A stretch of 64,000 nucleotides of DNA from Blautia luti (lineage in GTDB: Bacteria > Bacillota > Clostridia > Lachnospirales > Lachnospiraceae). Shown here one piece after another: positions 44,712 through 54,247 of the stretch. The DNA is taken from the NCBI RefSeq assembly GCF_033096465.1, contig NZ_AP028156.1, positions 943,501-1,007,500 of the forward strand. Reading direction: 5' to 3'. The notes below the pieces were generated by a model that made no database searches, was not told where the DNA came from, and worked only from the letters and a program-made list of their open reading frames with translations. How positions within the stretch are numbered: position 1 is the stretch's first letter; the number at the start of each line of letters is the position of its first letter. Position numbers and translations under genes: made by a program.

Positions 44712-45998
44712 ATGGGTATTCTGATTCGGGGCGGCCGTATTGTAGATGCGGCAACCGGTACTGATAAGACAGGAGATATTTATCTGGAAGAAGGTGTGAT
44801 CACAGAGATTGGTGAGAAACTGAAGACCAGGGATAAAAGTGACAGAGTAATAAATGCAGAGGGACGTCTGGTTATGCCGGGATTGATCGATCTGCATGTT
44901 CATTTCAGAGATCCGGGACAGACACAGAAAGAAGATATTGAGACCGGTTCCAGGGCAGCTGCCAGAGGTGGAGTGACAACAGTTGTTGCCATGCCCAACA
45001 CTACGCCGGTCATTGATAATCCGGACAGGGTAAATTATGTGCACAATAAAGCGGCACAGGTATCCGGAATCCACGTACTCCAGGCAGGCGCCATTACACA
45101 GGGAGAAAGGGGCGAACAGCTTTCTGATATAGAAGGAATGGTAAAAGTAGGCATTCCGGCATTATCAGAAGATGGTAAATCCGTGATGAACACAGCACTG
45201 TGTAAAAAGGCAATGGAAGTTGCCAGAGATCTGGATGTGCCGATCTTCGCCCACTGTGAGGATATTGACCTGAGAGGGGCCGGATGCATGAACGATGATG
45301 AGAATGCGAAACATCTGGGACTTCCCGGAATCTGCAATGCAGTGGAAGATGTGATTGCTGCCAGGGATATCCTTCTGGCAAGAGAAACAGGAGCCAGACT
45401 TCATCTGTGTCACTGTTCCACAGAAGGAGTGGCGAAAATGATGGAGATCGTGAAGGAAGAAGGGCTGGACAATATCACTGCAGAGGTATGCCCACATCAC
45501 TTTGTTCTTACATCTGATGCCATCCAGACAGATGATCCGAACTATAAAATGAACCCGCCGCTTCGTACACAGAAAGATGTGGATGCCCTGATCGCAGGTC
45601 TGAAGGACGGTTCTTTCCAGGTGATCAGCACAGATCATGCACCTCACGCAGCAGCTGATAAAACAGGCTCCATCCGTGACGCTGCTTTCGGTATTGTGGG
45701 AATCGAGACAAGTTTTGCGCTGACTTATACAGCACTGGTGGAAACAGGGATCCTGACACTGACACAGCTGGTGGAAAAAATGAGCTGGAATCCGGCACAG
45801 ATCTTAAAGAGCGACAGAGGAACTCTTCAGGAAGGTCATCCGGCAGATGTGGTGATCGCAGATATTGATACAGAGTACAAAATAGATAAGACGAAATTTG
45901 CGTCCAAAGGACGAAACACTCCATTTGACGGATGGAAAGTAAAGGGAAAAATTCTTTATACGATCTGTGATGGAAAAATCGTGTATCAGGAAGTCTGA
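44712..45998 (+). CDS. pyrC: Dihydroorotase
   Basis: 428 aa, type I amidohydrolase that closes carbamoyl-aspartate to dihydroorotate. Zinc ligands in IDLHVHFRDPGQ near 57; carboxylated-Lys region and VVAMPNTTPV near 90; IFAHCED near 177, CHCSTE near 233 and STDHAPHAA near 303. The frame opens at 44667, but the ATG at 44712 follows AAGGGAG and begins the conserved MGILIRGG. It heads the pyr operon. pyrB and the carbamoyl phosphate synthetase genes are elsewhere. A TATATT at 44675 may be the -10; no PyrR attenuator is seen in the 120-base leader. Confidence 0.95.
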   Translation: MGILIRGGRIVDAATGTDKTGDIYLEEGVITEIGEKLKTRDKSDRVINAEGRLVMPGLIDLHVHFRDPGQTQKEDIETGSRAAARGGVTTVVAMPNTTPVIDNPDRVNYVHNKAAQVSGIHVLQAGAITQGERGEQLSDIEGMVKVGIPALSEDGKSVMNTALCKKAMEVARDLDVPIFAHCEDIDLRGAGCMNDDENAKHLGLPGICNAVEDVIAARDILLARETGARLHLCHCSTEGVAKMMEIVKEEGLDNITAEVCPHHFVLTSDAIQTDDPNYKMNPPLRTQKDVDALIAGLKDGSFQVISTDHAPHAAADKTGSIRDAAFGIVGIETSFALTYTALVETGILTLTQLVEKMSWNPAQILKSDRGTLQEGHPADVVIADIDTEYKIDKTKFASKGRNTPFDGWKVKGKILYTICDGKIVYQEV

Positions 45999-46089
45999 AA
46001 CAAAAACATCAGAATCTATATAGTGACTGCACACGGAGTGAACAATACTTTTTATAATTATACAGAACATATAGCAGGAGGAAAAATTC

Positions 46090-47016
46090 ATGATTAACAA
46101 ACTGATTGAAAAAATACAAAAAACAAACGCACCTATCGTGGTAGGCCTTGATCCGATGATGAATTATATTCCGGAGCATATCCAGAAGAAAGCTTTCTTG
46201 GAACTGGGTGAAACACTGGAAGGTGCTGCGGAAGCGATCTGGCAGTATAATAAAGGAATCGTAGATGCTGTCAGTGATCTGGTTCCGGCAGTGAAACCAC
46301 AGATCGCCATGTATGAGCAGTTCGGAATTCCGGGACTTATGGCATATAAAAAAACAGTAGACTACTGTAAAGAAAAAGATCTGGTTGTAATCGGAGACAT
46401 CAAACGAGGCGATATCGGTTCCACATCAGCAGCCTATGCAGTAGGCCACCTTGGAAAAGTCCAGGTAGGAAGCAAAAAATATGCCGGCTTTGATGAGGAT
46501 TTTGCAACCGTAAACCCATATTTGGGTTCTGACGGTGTGAAACCATTCATAGATGTATGCAAGGAAGAAAATAAAGGTATTTTTGTTCTGGTAAAGACCT
46601 CCAATCCTTCCAGCGGCGAATTCCAGGACAGGATCATTGACGGACGTCCTCTCTATGAGTGGGTTGGTGAGAAAGTTGCACAGTGGGGCGAAGAACATAT
46701 GGGCAATGGATACAGCTATGTAGGTGCAGTAGTAGGCGCTACCTATCCGGAAATGGGCAAGGTTCTCCGTAAGATCATGCCGAAAACATTTATTCTGGTT
46801 CCTGGCTATGGAGCACAGGGCGGAAAAGGCGCAGATCTGGTACATTTCTTTAATGAAGACGGACTGGGTGCCATTGTAAACTCTTCCCGTGGAATCATCG
46901 CCGCATACAAGCAGGAGAAATATACATCTTTCGGAGAGTTAAATTATGCAGATGCATCCCGTCAGGCTGTAAAAGATATGATTGAAGATATCAGCGGTGC
47001 ATTAAATAACCGCTAG
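46090..47016 (+). CDS. pyrF: Orotidine-5'-phosphate decarboxylase, type 2
   Basis: 308 aa. It makes UMP from OMP. The longer, type 2 subfamily is shown by its length, VVGLDPMMNYIPEHIQ near 17, the catalytic IGDIKRGDIGSTSAAY near 98, VNPYLGSDGVKPF near 138, and LVPGYGAQGGKGAD near 236. GCAGGAGG precedes the ATG. pyrK follows after ten bases. Confidence 0.95.
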   Translation: MINKLIEKIQKTNAPIVVGLDPMMNYIPEHIQKKAFLELGETLEGAAEAIWQYNKGIVDAVSDLVPAVKPQIAMYEQFGIPGLMAYKKTVDYCKEKDLVVIGDIKRGDIGSTSAAYAVGHLGKVQVGSKKYAGFDEDFATVNPYLGSDGVKPFIDVCKEENKGIFVLVKTSNPSSGEFQDRIIDGRPLYEWVGEKVAQWGEEHMGNGYSYVGAVVGATYPEMGKVLRKIMPKTFILVPGYGAQGGKGADLVHFFNEDGLGAIVNSSRGIIAAYKQEKYTSFGELNYADASRQAVKDMIEDISGALNNR

Positions 47017-47026
47017 GAGGACAACA

Positions 47027-47815
47027 ATGAGCGAAAAGAAAAAAGAAATTTGTACAGTGGTCAGTCAGGAATCCATAGGCACAGATATTTACAGCATGTG
47101 GCTGCAGACAGAAAAAATCGCAGCAGAAGCCAAGCCGGGACAGTTTGTGTCTTTATACACGAATGATCCGTCCAAGCTTCTGCCCAGACCCATCAGCCTG
47201 TGTGAGATCGATAAAGAGAAGGGCAGGATCCATCTGGTATACAGAGTAACAGGTGCAGGTACCGGAACTGCAGAATTTTCCAGATTAAAAACAGGAGATA
47301 CAGTTTCGGCCATCGGACCGCTGGGAAATGGATTTCCGTTAGAAAAGGCAGAAGGAAAGAGTGTATTCCTTATGGGGGGAGGAATCGGAGTTCCTCCCAT
47401 CCTGGAACTTGCCAAAGCGATGAAATGTGAGAAAAAACAGATCCTTGCAGGTTACCGTGACTGCCATACTTTCCTGAAGGAAGAATTCGAAGCAGCAGGC
47501 ACGCTGTATATTTCCACAGAGGATGGCAGCGTGGGTACGAAGGGAAATGTCATGGACGCGATCAGAGAAAATGACTTGAAAGCGGATATGATCTTTGCCT
47601 GTGGTCCTACCCCAATGCTCCGTGCCATCAAAAATTATGCAGAAGCAAATGGCATTGAGTGTTACATCTCCCTGGAAGAGCGGATGGCGTGCGGGATTGG
47701 TGCCTGCCTTGCCTGTGTCTGCAAGTCCAGAGAGAAAGATGCACACAGCAATGTAAATAATAAGAGAATCTGTAAAGACGGTCCTGTATTTCTTTCTACG
47801 GAGGTGGAAATCTGA
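47027..47815 (+). CDS. pyrK: Dihydroorotate dehydrogenase B, electron-transfer subunit
   Basis: 262 aa, FAD and 2Fe-2S protein that passes electrons from PyrD to NAD. FAD-binding LLPRPISLCEID near 52, pyridine-nucleotide motif LMGGGIGVPPILELAKAM near 114, and the cluster Cys in MACGIGACLACVC near 222 plus the last Cys in RICKDG near 249. The stop overlaps pyrD by one base. Confidence 0.95.
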   Translation: MSEKKKEICTVVSQESIGTDIYSMWLQTEKIAAEAKPGQFVSLYTNDPSKLLPRPISLCEIDKEKGRIHLVYRVTGAGTGTAEFSRLKTGDTVSAIGPLGNGFPLEKAEGKSVFLMGGGIGVPPILELAKAMKCEKKQILAGYRDCHTFLKEEFEAAGTLYISTEDGSVGTKGNVMDAIRENDLKADMIFACGPTPMLRAIKNYAEANGIECYISLEERMACGIGACLACVCKSREKDAHSNVNNKRICKDGPVFLSTEVEI

Positions 47816-48717
47816 TGAATATGAGTGTAAATATAGCCGGCGTAGAGTGGAAAAATCCGGTGACTGTGGCTTCCGGTACATTCGGGTCAGGAGAAGAATT
47901 TTCACAGTATGTGGATCTAAATAAATTAGGAGCAGTTACCACCAAAGGCGTGGCCAATGTTCCCTGGGCAGGAAATCCGACTCCGCGAGTTGCAGAAGTT
48001 TACGGGGGAATGATGAATGCCATCGGTCTTCAGAATCCGGGAATCGATCTTTTCTGCAAAAGAGATATTCCGAATCTGAGAAACTATGATACGAAGATCA
48101 TCGTAAATGTATGCGGTCATGCACCGGAAGAATATCTGGCAGTAGTGGAGAGACTGGCAGACGAGCCGGTAGATATGCTGGAGATCAATATTTCCTGCCC
48201 GAATGTCAATGCTGGTTTTCTTGCATTTGGTCAGGATGCACATCATGTGGAGGAGCTTACCGCACAGATCAAAAAGATCGCGAAGCAGCCGGTGATCATG
48301 AAACTGACCCCGAATGTAACAGACATTACAGAGATCGCCAAAGGAGCAGAAGCCGGCGGAGCAGATGCAGTTTCGCTGATCAATACTCTGACAGGCATGA
48401 AGATCGATATCAACCGGAAAACTTTTGCACTGGCCAATAAGACCGGTGGAGTATCCGGACCGATCGTAAAACCTATTGCTGTACGTATGGTTTACCAGGT
48501 AGCACAGGCAGTGAAGATCCCGATCATAGGCATGGGTGGAATTTCCTGTGCAGAAGATGCCATAGAGTTCCTCCTTGCAGGAGCCAGTGCAGTGTCTGTG
48601 GGAACTGCGAACTTCCATAATCCGGCAGTAACTATGGAAGTGATCGACGGAATCGAAGCTTATATGAAGAAGAACGGATTCGAATCAGTGAAAGATATGG
48701 TTGGAATCGTGAAATAA
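47815..48717 (+). CDS. pyrD: Dihydroorotate dehydrogenase B (NAD), catalytic subunit
   Basis: 300 aa, class 1B, FMN enzyme. The PyrK partner next door confirms the class. Motifs: VTVASGTFGSGEEF near 16, GAVTTKGVANVPWAGNPTPR near 41, EINISCPNVNAGF near 124 with the 1B active-site Cys, and GMGGISCAEDAIEFLLAGAS near 240. A start at 47821 is an alternative; GGAGGTGG serves both. Confidence 0.95.
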   Translation: MNMSVNIAGVEWKNPVTVASGTFGSGEEFSQYVDLNKLGAVTTKGVANVPWAGNPTPRVAEVYGGMMNAIGLQNPGIDLFCKRDIPNLRNYDTKIIVNVCGHAPEEYLAVVERLADEPVDMLEINISCPNVNAGFLAFGQDAHHVEELTAQIKKIAKQPVIMKLTPNVTDITEIAKGAEAGGADAVSLINTLTGMKIDINRKTFALANKTGGVSGPIVKPIAVRMVYQVAQAVKIPIIGMGGISCAEDAIEFLLAGASAVSVGTANFHNPAVTMEVIDGIEAYMKKNGFESVKDMVGIVK

Positions 48718-48771
48718 AGATACAGTTAATGGAGGATACACCCCAACAAACAGTAGGAGGAATAGCAGAAG

Positions 48772-49452
48772 ATGGAACAGTATAAAAAAGATTTTATTGA
48801 ATTTATGGTAGACAGCCAGGTGCTGAAGTTCGGTGAATTTACCCTGAAAAGCGGCAGAAAATCCCCGTTCTTTATGAACGCAGGCGGCTATGTAACAGGT
48901 TCCCAGCTCAAGAAACTGGGTGAATATTATGCACATGCGATCCATGACAAATACGGAGATGACTTTGATGTACTTTTCGGACCTGCCTATAAAGGAATTC
49001 CGTTAAGCGTGGTTACTGCCATTGCATTCAGTGAACTGTACGGCAAAGAAATCCGTTACTGCTCTGACCGTAAGGAAGAGAAGGACCACGGTGCAGACAA
49101 GGGAAGCTTCCTTGGCAGCAAATTAAAAGATGGAGACCGTGTAGTTATGATCGAGGATGTAACAACATCCGGTAAATCCATGGAAGAAACCGTGCCGAAG
49201 GTAAGAGGGGCTGCCAATGTGGAAATCGTAGGTCTGATGGTATCCCTGGACCGTATGGAAGTGGGCAAGGGCGGTGTGAAATGCGCACTGGATGAAGTCC
49301 ATGATCTCTATGGATTTGAGACCAATGCCATTGTTACGATGAAAGAAGTGATCGAACATCTTTACAATAAAGAATACAATGGAAAAGTAGTCATCGATGA
49401 CAGCCTGAAAGCAGCCATTGATGCATATTATGAACAGTACGGAGCAAAATAA
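48772..49452 (+). CDS. pyrE: Orotate phosphoribosyltransferase
   Basis: 226 aa. It joins orotate to PRPP to give OMP. FTLKSGRKSPFFMNAGGY near 22; LFGPAYKGIPL near 67; PRPP-binding motif VVMIEDVTTSGKSMEE near 124. It is the last pyr gene, 54 bases after pyrD. A strong TAGGAGG lies twelve bases before the ATG. Confidence 0.96.
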   Translation: MEQYKKDFIEFMVDSQVLKFGEFTLKSGRKSPFFMNAGGYVTGSQLKKLGEYYAHAIHDKYGDDFDVLFGPAYKGIPLSVVTAIAFSELYGKEIRYCSDRKEEKDHGADKGSFLGSKLKDGDRVVMIEDVTTSGKSMEETVPKVRGAANVEIVGLMVSLDRMEVGKGGVKCALDEVHDLYGFETNAIVTMKEVIEHLYNKEYNGKVVIDDSLKAAIDAYYEQYGAK

Positions 49453-49472
49453 TCCCAAAAGGAGAAATGACT

Positions 49473-49625
49473 GTGAACGAAAAGATTTATAAGACCATGT
49501 CTTCCACCGGTGCCTGCAGTCTGGCAGTAGGAATCATTGTCCTTACTACAGGCATTGTCACCGGAATCCTGATGATCGTGAACGGTGCAAGACTGCTGAA
49601 AAAGAAATCAGAAATATTAATATAG
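49473..49625 (+). CDS. Small single-pass membrane protein, 50 aa
   Basis: The sequence begins MNEKIYKTMSSTGACSL, has one hydrophobic span (about 16-37, rich in Gly, Ile and Val) and ends in KKKS. The GTG start at 49473 has AAAGGAG at good distance; an in-frame ATG at 49467 has the site too close. Its stop overlaps the ribosome binding site of the VanZ gene. It follows pyrE by 20 bases. I recall similar short proteins in Lachnospiraceae, with no known function. Confidence 0.65.
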   Translation: MNEKIYKTMSSTGACSLAVGIIVLTTGIVTGILMIVNGARLLKKKSEILI

Positions 49626-49634
49626 GGGAAAACA

Positions 49635-50108
49635 TTGAAAAAAGAAACAAAACGTATCATCCGGGGACTTGGAACAGTTCTGTTTATCCTGTATGTTCTG
49701 GCACTGATCTATTTCCTGTTTTTCTCTGAGGAATACGGAAGAGTTGCCATGGAAGAACGGCAGTACAGATACAATCTGACGCCGTTTGTGGAAATACGAA
49801 GATTCTGGGTATACAGAAGACAGCTTGGATTCTGGGCGGTATTTACCAATCTGTTTGGAAATGTGGCAGGATTTCTGCCTTTCGGGTTTATGCTGCCGAT
49901 GATCGTGAAACGGATGCGGAACGGATTGTTGATCATTTTATCTGGATTTGCTCTCAGCTTTACAGTGGAGGTGATCCAGCTGATCGCGAAGGTAGGCTGC
50001 TTTGATGTGGATGATATGATCATGAATACAGCCGGGGCAGCGCTGGGCTATCTGCTCTTTTTTATCTGTGATCACCTGAGGAGAAAGAAATATGGCAAAG
50101 AGATATAG
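49635..50108 (+). CDS. VanZ-like family membrane protein
   Basis: 157 aa, four membrane segments (about 10-30, 66-85, 92-115 and 125-148). The VanZ-like pattern is clear: YNLTPFVEI near 45, NLFGNVAGFLPFGFMLPM near 71, and VEVIQLIAKVGCFDVDDMIMNTAGAALGY near 112 with its Glu, Asp and Asn. VanZ gives low-level teicoplanin resistance in enterococci, but most homologs have no known role. Start is TTG at 49635 with AGGGG. It overlaps the next gene by 17 bases. Confidence 0.88.
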   Translation: MKKETKRIIRGLGTVLFILYVLALIYFLFFSEEYGRVAMEERQYRYNLTPFVEIRRFWVYRRQLGFWAVFTNLFGNVAGFLPFGFMLPMIVKRMRNGLLIILSGFALSFTVEVIQLIAKVGCFDVDDMIMNTAGAALGYLLFFICDHLRRKKYGKEI

Positions 50109-50412
50109 GTATGCCTTTGCGAAAAAGAAAGAAGCACAGAAGGGCAAACTGTCCACAGTACTTGCTGCAGTTTCATTTGTACTGTTTGTGATAGCTGTCC
50201 TTCTGGCATTCTGGCTGCAGGGAAGCTTAGGATATATGATAGGCGGGATCAGCCTTTTCGCAATGCTGCTGTCGGTTTACGGATTTATTATGGGACTTCT
50301 GAGTTTTTCTGAGGAAAACCGAAACCACAGGACAAGTATGGTAGGTTCCATTGCAAATGGAATGATCATGATTGGCTGGCTGGGCATTTTCCTGATGGGA
50401 ATGGCCGGATAA
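50092..50412 (+). CDS. Small membrane protein (DUF6142-like)
   Basis: 106 aa. A basic start (MAKRYRYAFAKKKEAQKGK) is followed by three membrane segments (about 21-43, 48-70, 84-104). I recall the label DUF6142 for such proteins; not verified. The ATG lies within vanZ-like coding, so translation is coupled. Function unknown. Confidence 0.75.
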   Translation: MAKRYRYAFAKKKEAQKGKLSTVLAAVSFVLFVIAVLLAFWLQGSLGYMIGGISLFAMLLSVYGFIMGLLSFSEENRNHRTSMVGSIANGMIMIGWLGIFLMGMAG

Positions 50413-50437
50413 GCCGTAAATAAAAGGAGATAAAAAT

Positions 50438-52480
50438 TTGGACGAATGGGTTATGGAGCGGTATGAGCTTGCCAGAGAGAGGATCGGAGAGATCCTGGAA
50501 GAGAAAACAGTGGCAGAGCCTTATCGTGACTTTTTTATAAAAGAAGCTGCTTTTCTGAAAAAAGTGGCTGCTGTAATGGATCATGAGCAGGAAAGAGAAG
50601 CGTGGTCTCTGGGGGAACACCAGAAACTCAATCATGAACTTTATGAGGATGTTCTTCCTGAGAATTACGAAAATTCTTATGGAAATCCTGCCTATGCACA
50701 GAAAATGCTGGGAGAATACGGAAGGGATTTTACCTTCCTTTATACAGAACTTCATGGCACGATCGCCTATGCATTTGAGAAAAAGATCTGGGATCTTACG
50801 GTAGGATTTGAACTGTTTCTGGAAATCTATTCAGCATTTTCCCAAGAAGAGATTCCTTCGGAAAAACAGGTGAGAGAGATCCTGGTGTCCTATGTGAATG
50901 ACTATTGTCAGGATATGGTGGAAGAAAGGATCCGGGAGGCTATTGATGCGAAGGATAATTTCGCAGTAAATATCATTATGGATTCTGATCTGCAGGATGT
51001 GAGATATCTGTACAGATTCGGGGAATTTATTTCGGACGACCAGCTGCAGACCGCAGAATTCCTGAATTCTCTTTCCCAGAATGAGATTGATGAGATGGCA
51101 CGCACATATACAGAGGGGTACAGGATCGGTTTCATTACAGGAAGAAAAGATATCACGAAGAAGAAAACGGTAAATATCCGCTATCATCTGGGATTTGAGA
51201 GAATGGTGAAGGCTGCGATCCTGCAGTTTAAGGAAATGGGGCTGGAGACTGTGATCTACCGCCATTCACTTCATGCAGTCAACAGAAGAAACCAGTTCAG
51301 AAGCGGATTTACAGGCGGTATTGCCAATCCGCAGTTTGATTATGACCACAGACAGGACAGTGCACTCTTTATGGATTCTGACTTCGTGAAGCGCAAGTTA
51401 CGGGCAATGCAGACTTCCTATGATGAATATGAGGAACTGGCAGCTGTTCACGGCGGTCCGGCGGTGATCGAGACATTTGGTGAGACTCCTTTTTCACCGG
51501 TGAGCAAGCCGGAGAGCTGGAATTTTACAGAAGCACAGCAGAAACTTCAGCTGGAACTGGATAATGAATCCAGCCAGATCACAAACCGCTATATTAAAGG
51601 GGACGAGAGAAGCTTTACCATTATTGCATATCCGGTTCCTGCCATTGGCGTTAAATTCCCGGAGATCTTCCGTGAGATTGTCAAGATCAATACACTGGAC
51701 TATAAGAAGTACCAGACGATCCAGCAGACGATCATCGACACTCTGGATACCTGCGAATGGGTGGAAGTCAAGGGAAAAGGTGACAATGAAACAGATATGC
51801 TGATCCATCTCCATACTCTCACAGATCCGAAGAAGCAGACAAACTTCGAGAACTGTGTGGCAGATGTGAACATTCCGGTTGGTGAAGTGTTTACTTCTCC
51901 TGTACTGGCCGGAACAGGCGGAACCCTTCATGTGTCACAGGTATATCTGAACGGACTTCAGTTCCGTGATCTGAAACTGGTATTTGACTGCGGACAGGTG
52001 ATCGATTATACATGCAGCAATTTCGAATCAGAAGAGGAAAACCGCAAGTATATCGAAGATAATATTCTGTATCATCATCCGAAGATCGCCATGGGAGAAT
52101 TTGCCATCGGTACCAATACTACTGCGTACGTAGCAGCACAGAAGTATCAGATTGCTGACAAACTGCCAATTCTGATCGCGGAGAAAATGGGACCGCATTT
52201 CGCAGTAGGTGATACCTGCTACAGCTGGGCAGAAGATACTCCGGTATTTAATCCGGATGGCAAGGAGATCATTGCCAGGGACAATGAGATCTCAGAGATG
52301 AGAAAGGATGATCCGGGTCTGGCATATTTCGGATGCCATACAGACATTACGATCCCGTATGATGAACTGGGAAGCATCCGTACAGTAGATGATGAGGGAG
52401 AGATGACTTCCATTATTGAAGACGGAAGATTCGTTCTGCCGGGAACGGAAGGACTGAACGAGCCTTTTGAGGAACAGTAA
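50438..52480 (+). CDS. M29-family aminopeptidase with long N-terminal extension
   Basis: 680 aa. The C-terminal 400 residues match the M29 metallo-aminopeptidases (AmpS/PepS type): NRYIKGDERSFTIIAYPVPA near 380, GGTLHVSQVYLNGL near 495, MGEFAIGTNTTAYVA near 553, MGPHFAVGDTCYSW near 585 and GCHTDITIPY near 638 with likely metal ligands. Classic members have about 410 aa, so the first 270-290 residues are extra, mostly helical, with no motif I know. The start is TTG (50438) with AAGGAG eight bases upstream. It ends the small-membrane-protein unit. The peptides it cuts are unknown. Confidence 0.85.
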   Translation: MDEWVMERYELARERIGEILEEKTVAEPYRDFFIKEAAFLKKVAAVMDHEQEREAWSLGEHQKLNHELYEDVLPENYENSYGNPAYAQKMLGEYGRDFTFLYTELHGTIAYAFEKKIWDLTVGFELFLEIYSAFSQEEIPSEKQVREILVSYVNDYCQDMVEERIREAIDAKDNFAVNIIMDSDLQDVRYLYRFGEFISDDQLQTAEFLNSLSQNEIDEMARTYTEGYRIGFITGRKDITKKKTVNIRYHLGFERMVKAAILQFKEMGLETVIYRHSLHAVNRRNQFRSGFTGGIANPQFDYDHRQDSALFMDSDFVKRKLRAMQTSYDEYEELAAVHGGPAVIETFGETPFSPVSKPESWNFTEAQQKLQLELDNESSQITNRYIKGDERSFTIIAYPVPAIGVKFPEIFREIVKINTLDYKKYQTIQQTIIDTLDTCEWVEVKGKGDNETDMLIHLHTLTDPKKQTNFENCVADVNIPVGEVFTSPVLAGTGGTLHVSQVYLNGLQFRDLKLVFDCGQVIDYTCSNFESEEENRKYIEDNILYHHPKIAMGEFAIGTNTTAYVAAQKYQIADKLPILIAEKMGPHFAVGDTCYSWAEDTPVFNPDGKEIIARDNEISEMRKDDPGLAYFGCHTDITIPYDELGSIRTVDDEGEMTSIIEDGRFVLPGTEGLNEPFEEQ

Positions 52481-52531
52481 CAGGTCAAAAAAATTATTAG
52501 TTTGTCAAAATATTTCTTTGCGCTAATATTG

Positions 52532-52560
52532 TTGACAGAAAAAGGGAATCTTAGTAGAAT
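52532..52560 (+). promoter_or_regulatory. Promoter of the purE operon
   Basis: TTGACA (52532-52537), a 17-base spacer, and TAGAAT (52555-52560). Confidence 0.8.
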
Positions 52561-52562
52561 TT

Positions 52563-52613
52563 ACGGTTAGAGAGGGTTTATATCCATAAATCTTTTCTGA
52601 CCGTACTTTTTTT
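52563..52613 (+). terminator. Terminator or attenuator just after the purE promoter
   Basis: Stem acggttaga (52563-52571) with tctgaccgt (52596-52604), one G-U pair, an inner tttat/ataaa, then a run of seven T. The stem begins near +1 of the promoter. It can end transcription from the M29 gene, or act on the new transcript. A second hairpin (tcttcggcaga 52635-52645 with tctgtcagaaga 52656-52667) follows without a T-run. Confidence 0.65.
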
Positions 52614-52693
52614 ATCAATAAAATAAAAGTGGAGTCTTCGGCAGAGAAAGTTTCGTCTGTCAGAAGATACTTGAGAAGAAAAGGAGAATAATC

Positions 52694-53194
52694 ATGGCAA
52701 AAGTAGGAATTGTGATGGGCAGCGACTCAGATATGCCGATCATGAGCAAAGCAGCAGACATTCTGGAGAAACTGGGAATTGATTATGAGATGAAGATCAT
52801 TTCCGCACACAGGGAACCGGATGTCTTTTTTGAATATGCAAAAACAGCAGAAGAAAAAGGCTTTAAAGTAATTATCGCAGGTGCCGGAATGGCAGCTCAT
52901 CTGCCAGGAATGTGCGCGGCAATCTTTCCGATGCCGGTTATCGGAATTCCTATGCACACCACTTCTCTGGGCGGAAGAGATTCCCTTTATTCTATCGTAC
53001 AGATGCCGTCAGGAATCCCGGTGGCAACCGTAGCCATCAACGGAGGTGCCAACGCAGGACTTCTGGCAGCCAAGATCCTTGCAACCTCAGATGCAGAACT
53101 TCTTGCAAAATTAAAAGCTTACAGCCAGGAATTAAAAGAACAGGTAGAAGCAAAAGACGCAAGATTACAGGAAGTTGGATACAAGAACTACTAA
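52694..53194 (+). CDS. purE: N5-carboxyaminoimidazole ribonucleotide mutase
   Basis: 166 aa, class I PurE. It moves the carboxyl group of N5-CAIR to give CAIR. VGIVMGSDSDMPIMSKAADI near 3, ISAHREPD near 36, IAGAGMAAHLPGMCAA near 60, MPSGIPVATVAINGGANAGL near 101. It needs PurK, which is not in the window. AAGGAG starts it; it heads purE-purM-purN-purD. Confidence 0.96.
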   Translation: MAKVGIVMGSDSDMPIMSKAADILEKLGIDYEMKIISAHREPDVFFEYAKTAEEKGFKVIIAGAGMAAHLPGMCAAIFPMPVIGIPMHTTSLGGRDSLYSIVQMPSGIPVATVAINGGANAGLLAAKILATSDAELLAKLKAYSQELKEQVEAKDARLQEVGYKNY

Positions 53195-53221
53195 ATAAAA
53201 AACACAAAACGGAGGATTATT

Positions 53222-54247
53222 ATGGATTACAAGACCGCTGGAGTAGATATTGAAGCAGGATATAAATCAGTAGAACTGATGAAAGAACATGTAAAGAGAA
53301 CCATGCGTGAAGAAGTTATGGGAGGTCTGGGCGGATTTTCCGGAGCATTTTCCCTTGCGAAGATCAAAGACATGGAAGAACCAGTACTTTTATCCGGTAC
53401 AGACGGATGTGGAACCAAAGTAAAACTTGCAATGGTAATGGATAAACATGACACTATCGGTATCGATGCGGTTGCCATGTGTGTCAATGATATCGCATGT
53501 GCAGGTGGAGAACCTTTATTCTTCCTTGACTATATCGCATGTGGCAAGAACTATCCGGAGAAGATCGCAGCCATCGTAGGCGGCGTGGCAGAAGGATGTG
53601 TACAGTCTGATGCAGCCCTGATCGGCGGTGAGACAGCAGAACATCCTGGATTAATGCCGGAAGACGAATACGACCTTGCAGGTTTTGCAGTAGGTGTCTG
53701 TGATAAGAAAGACATGATCACTGGCGAAGACCTGAAAGCAGGCGACGTTCTCATCGGTATGGCATCCACAGGTGTTCATAGCAACGGTTTTTCCCTTGTC
53801 CGTAAAGTATTCGATATGACAAAGGAATCCCTGGATACCTATTATGATGAACTTGGAACAACTCTGGGCGAAGCACTTCTCGCACCGACCAGAATTTATG
53901 TAAAAGCATTAAAGAGCATCAAGAACGCAGGTGTACGTGTACACGCATGCAGCCATATCACAGGCGGCGGTTTTTATGAAAACATTCCGCGTATGCTCAA
54001 AGATGGCACACGTGCAGTGGTAGAGAAGAACAGCTACCCGGTACTTCCGATCTTCAAACTTCTCGCAGAGAAGGGAAACATTGAAGAACAGATGATGTAC
54101 AATACCTACAACATGGGTCTTGGAATGATCCTTGCAGTAGATGCAGCAGATGTAGACAAAACAATGGAAGCGATCAAAGCAACAGGCGATACTCCATATG
54201 TAGTAGGACGTATCGAAGACGGTGAAAAAGGAGTGACTTTATGTTAA
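53222..54247 (+). CDS. purM: Phosphoribosylformylglycinamidine cyclo-ligase (AIR synthetase)
   Basis: 341 aa. ATP-dependent ring closure of FGAM to [22 protein letters not shown] at the start, [15 protein letters not shown] near 58, [20 protein letters not shown] near 80, [11 protein letters not shown] near 139, and [15 protein letters not shown] near 245. ACGGAGG precedes the ATG. It overlaps purN by seven bases. Confidence 0.96.
   Translation: MDYKTAGVDIEAGYKSVELMKEHVKRTMREEVMGGLGGFSGAFSLAKIKDMEEPVLLSGTDGCGTKVKLAMVMDKHDTIGIDAVAMCVNDIACAGGEPLFFLDYIACGKNYPEKIAAIVGGVAEGCVQSDAALIGGETAEHPGLMPEDEYDLAGFAVGVCDKKDMITGEDLKAGDVLIGMASTGVHSNGFSLVRKVFDMTKESLDTYYDELGTTLGEALLAPTRIYVKALKSIKNAGVRVHACSHITGGGFYENIPRMLKDGTRAVVEKNSYPVLPIFKLLAEKGNIEEQMMYNTYNMGLGMILAVDAADVDKTMEAIKATGDTPYVVGRIEDGEKGVTLC

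Noticed and set aside
52563..52693. Purine riboswitch before purE
   Set aside because: No TATA/GTTTCTACC-type core could be found in the leader.
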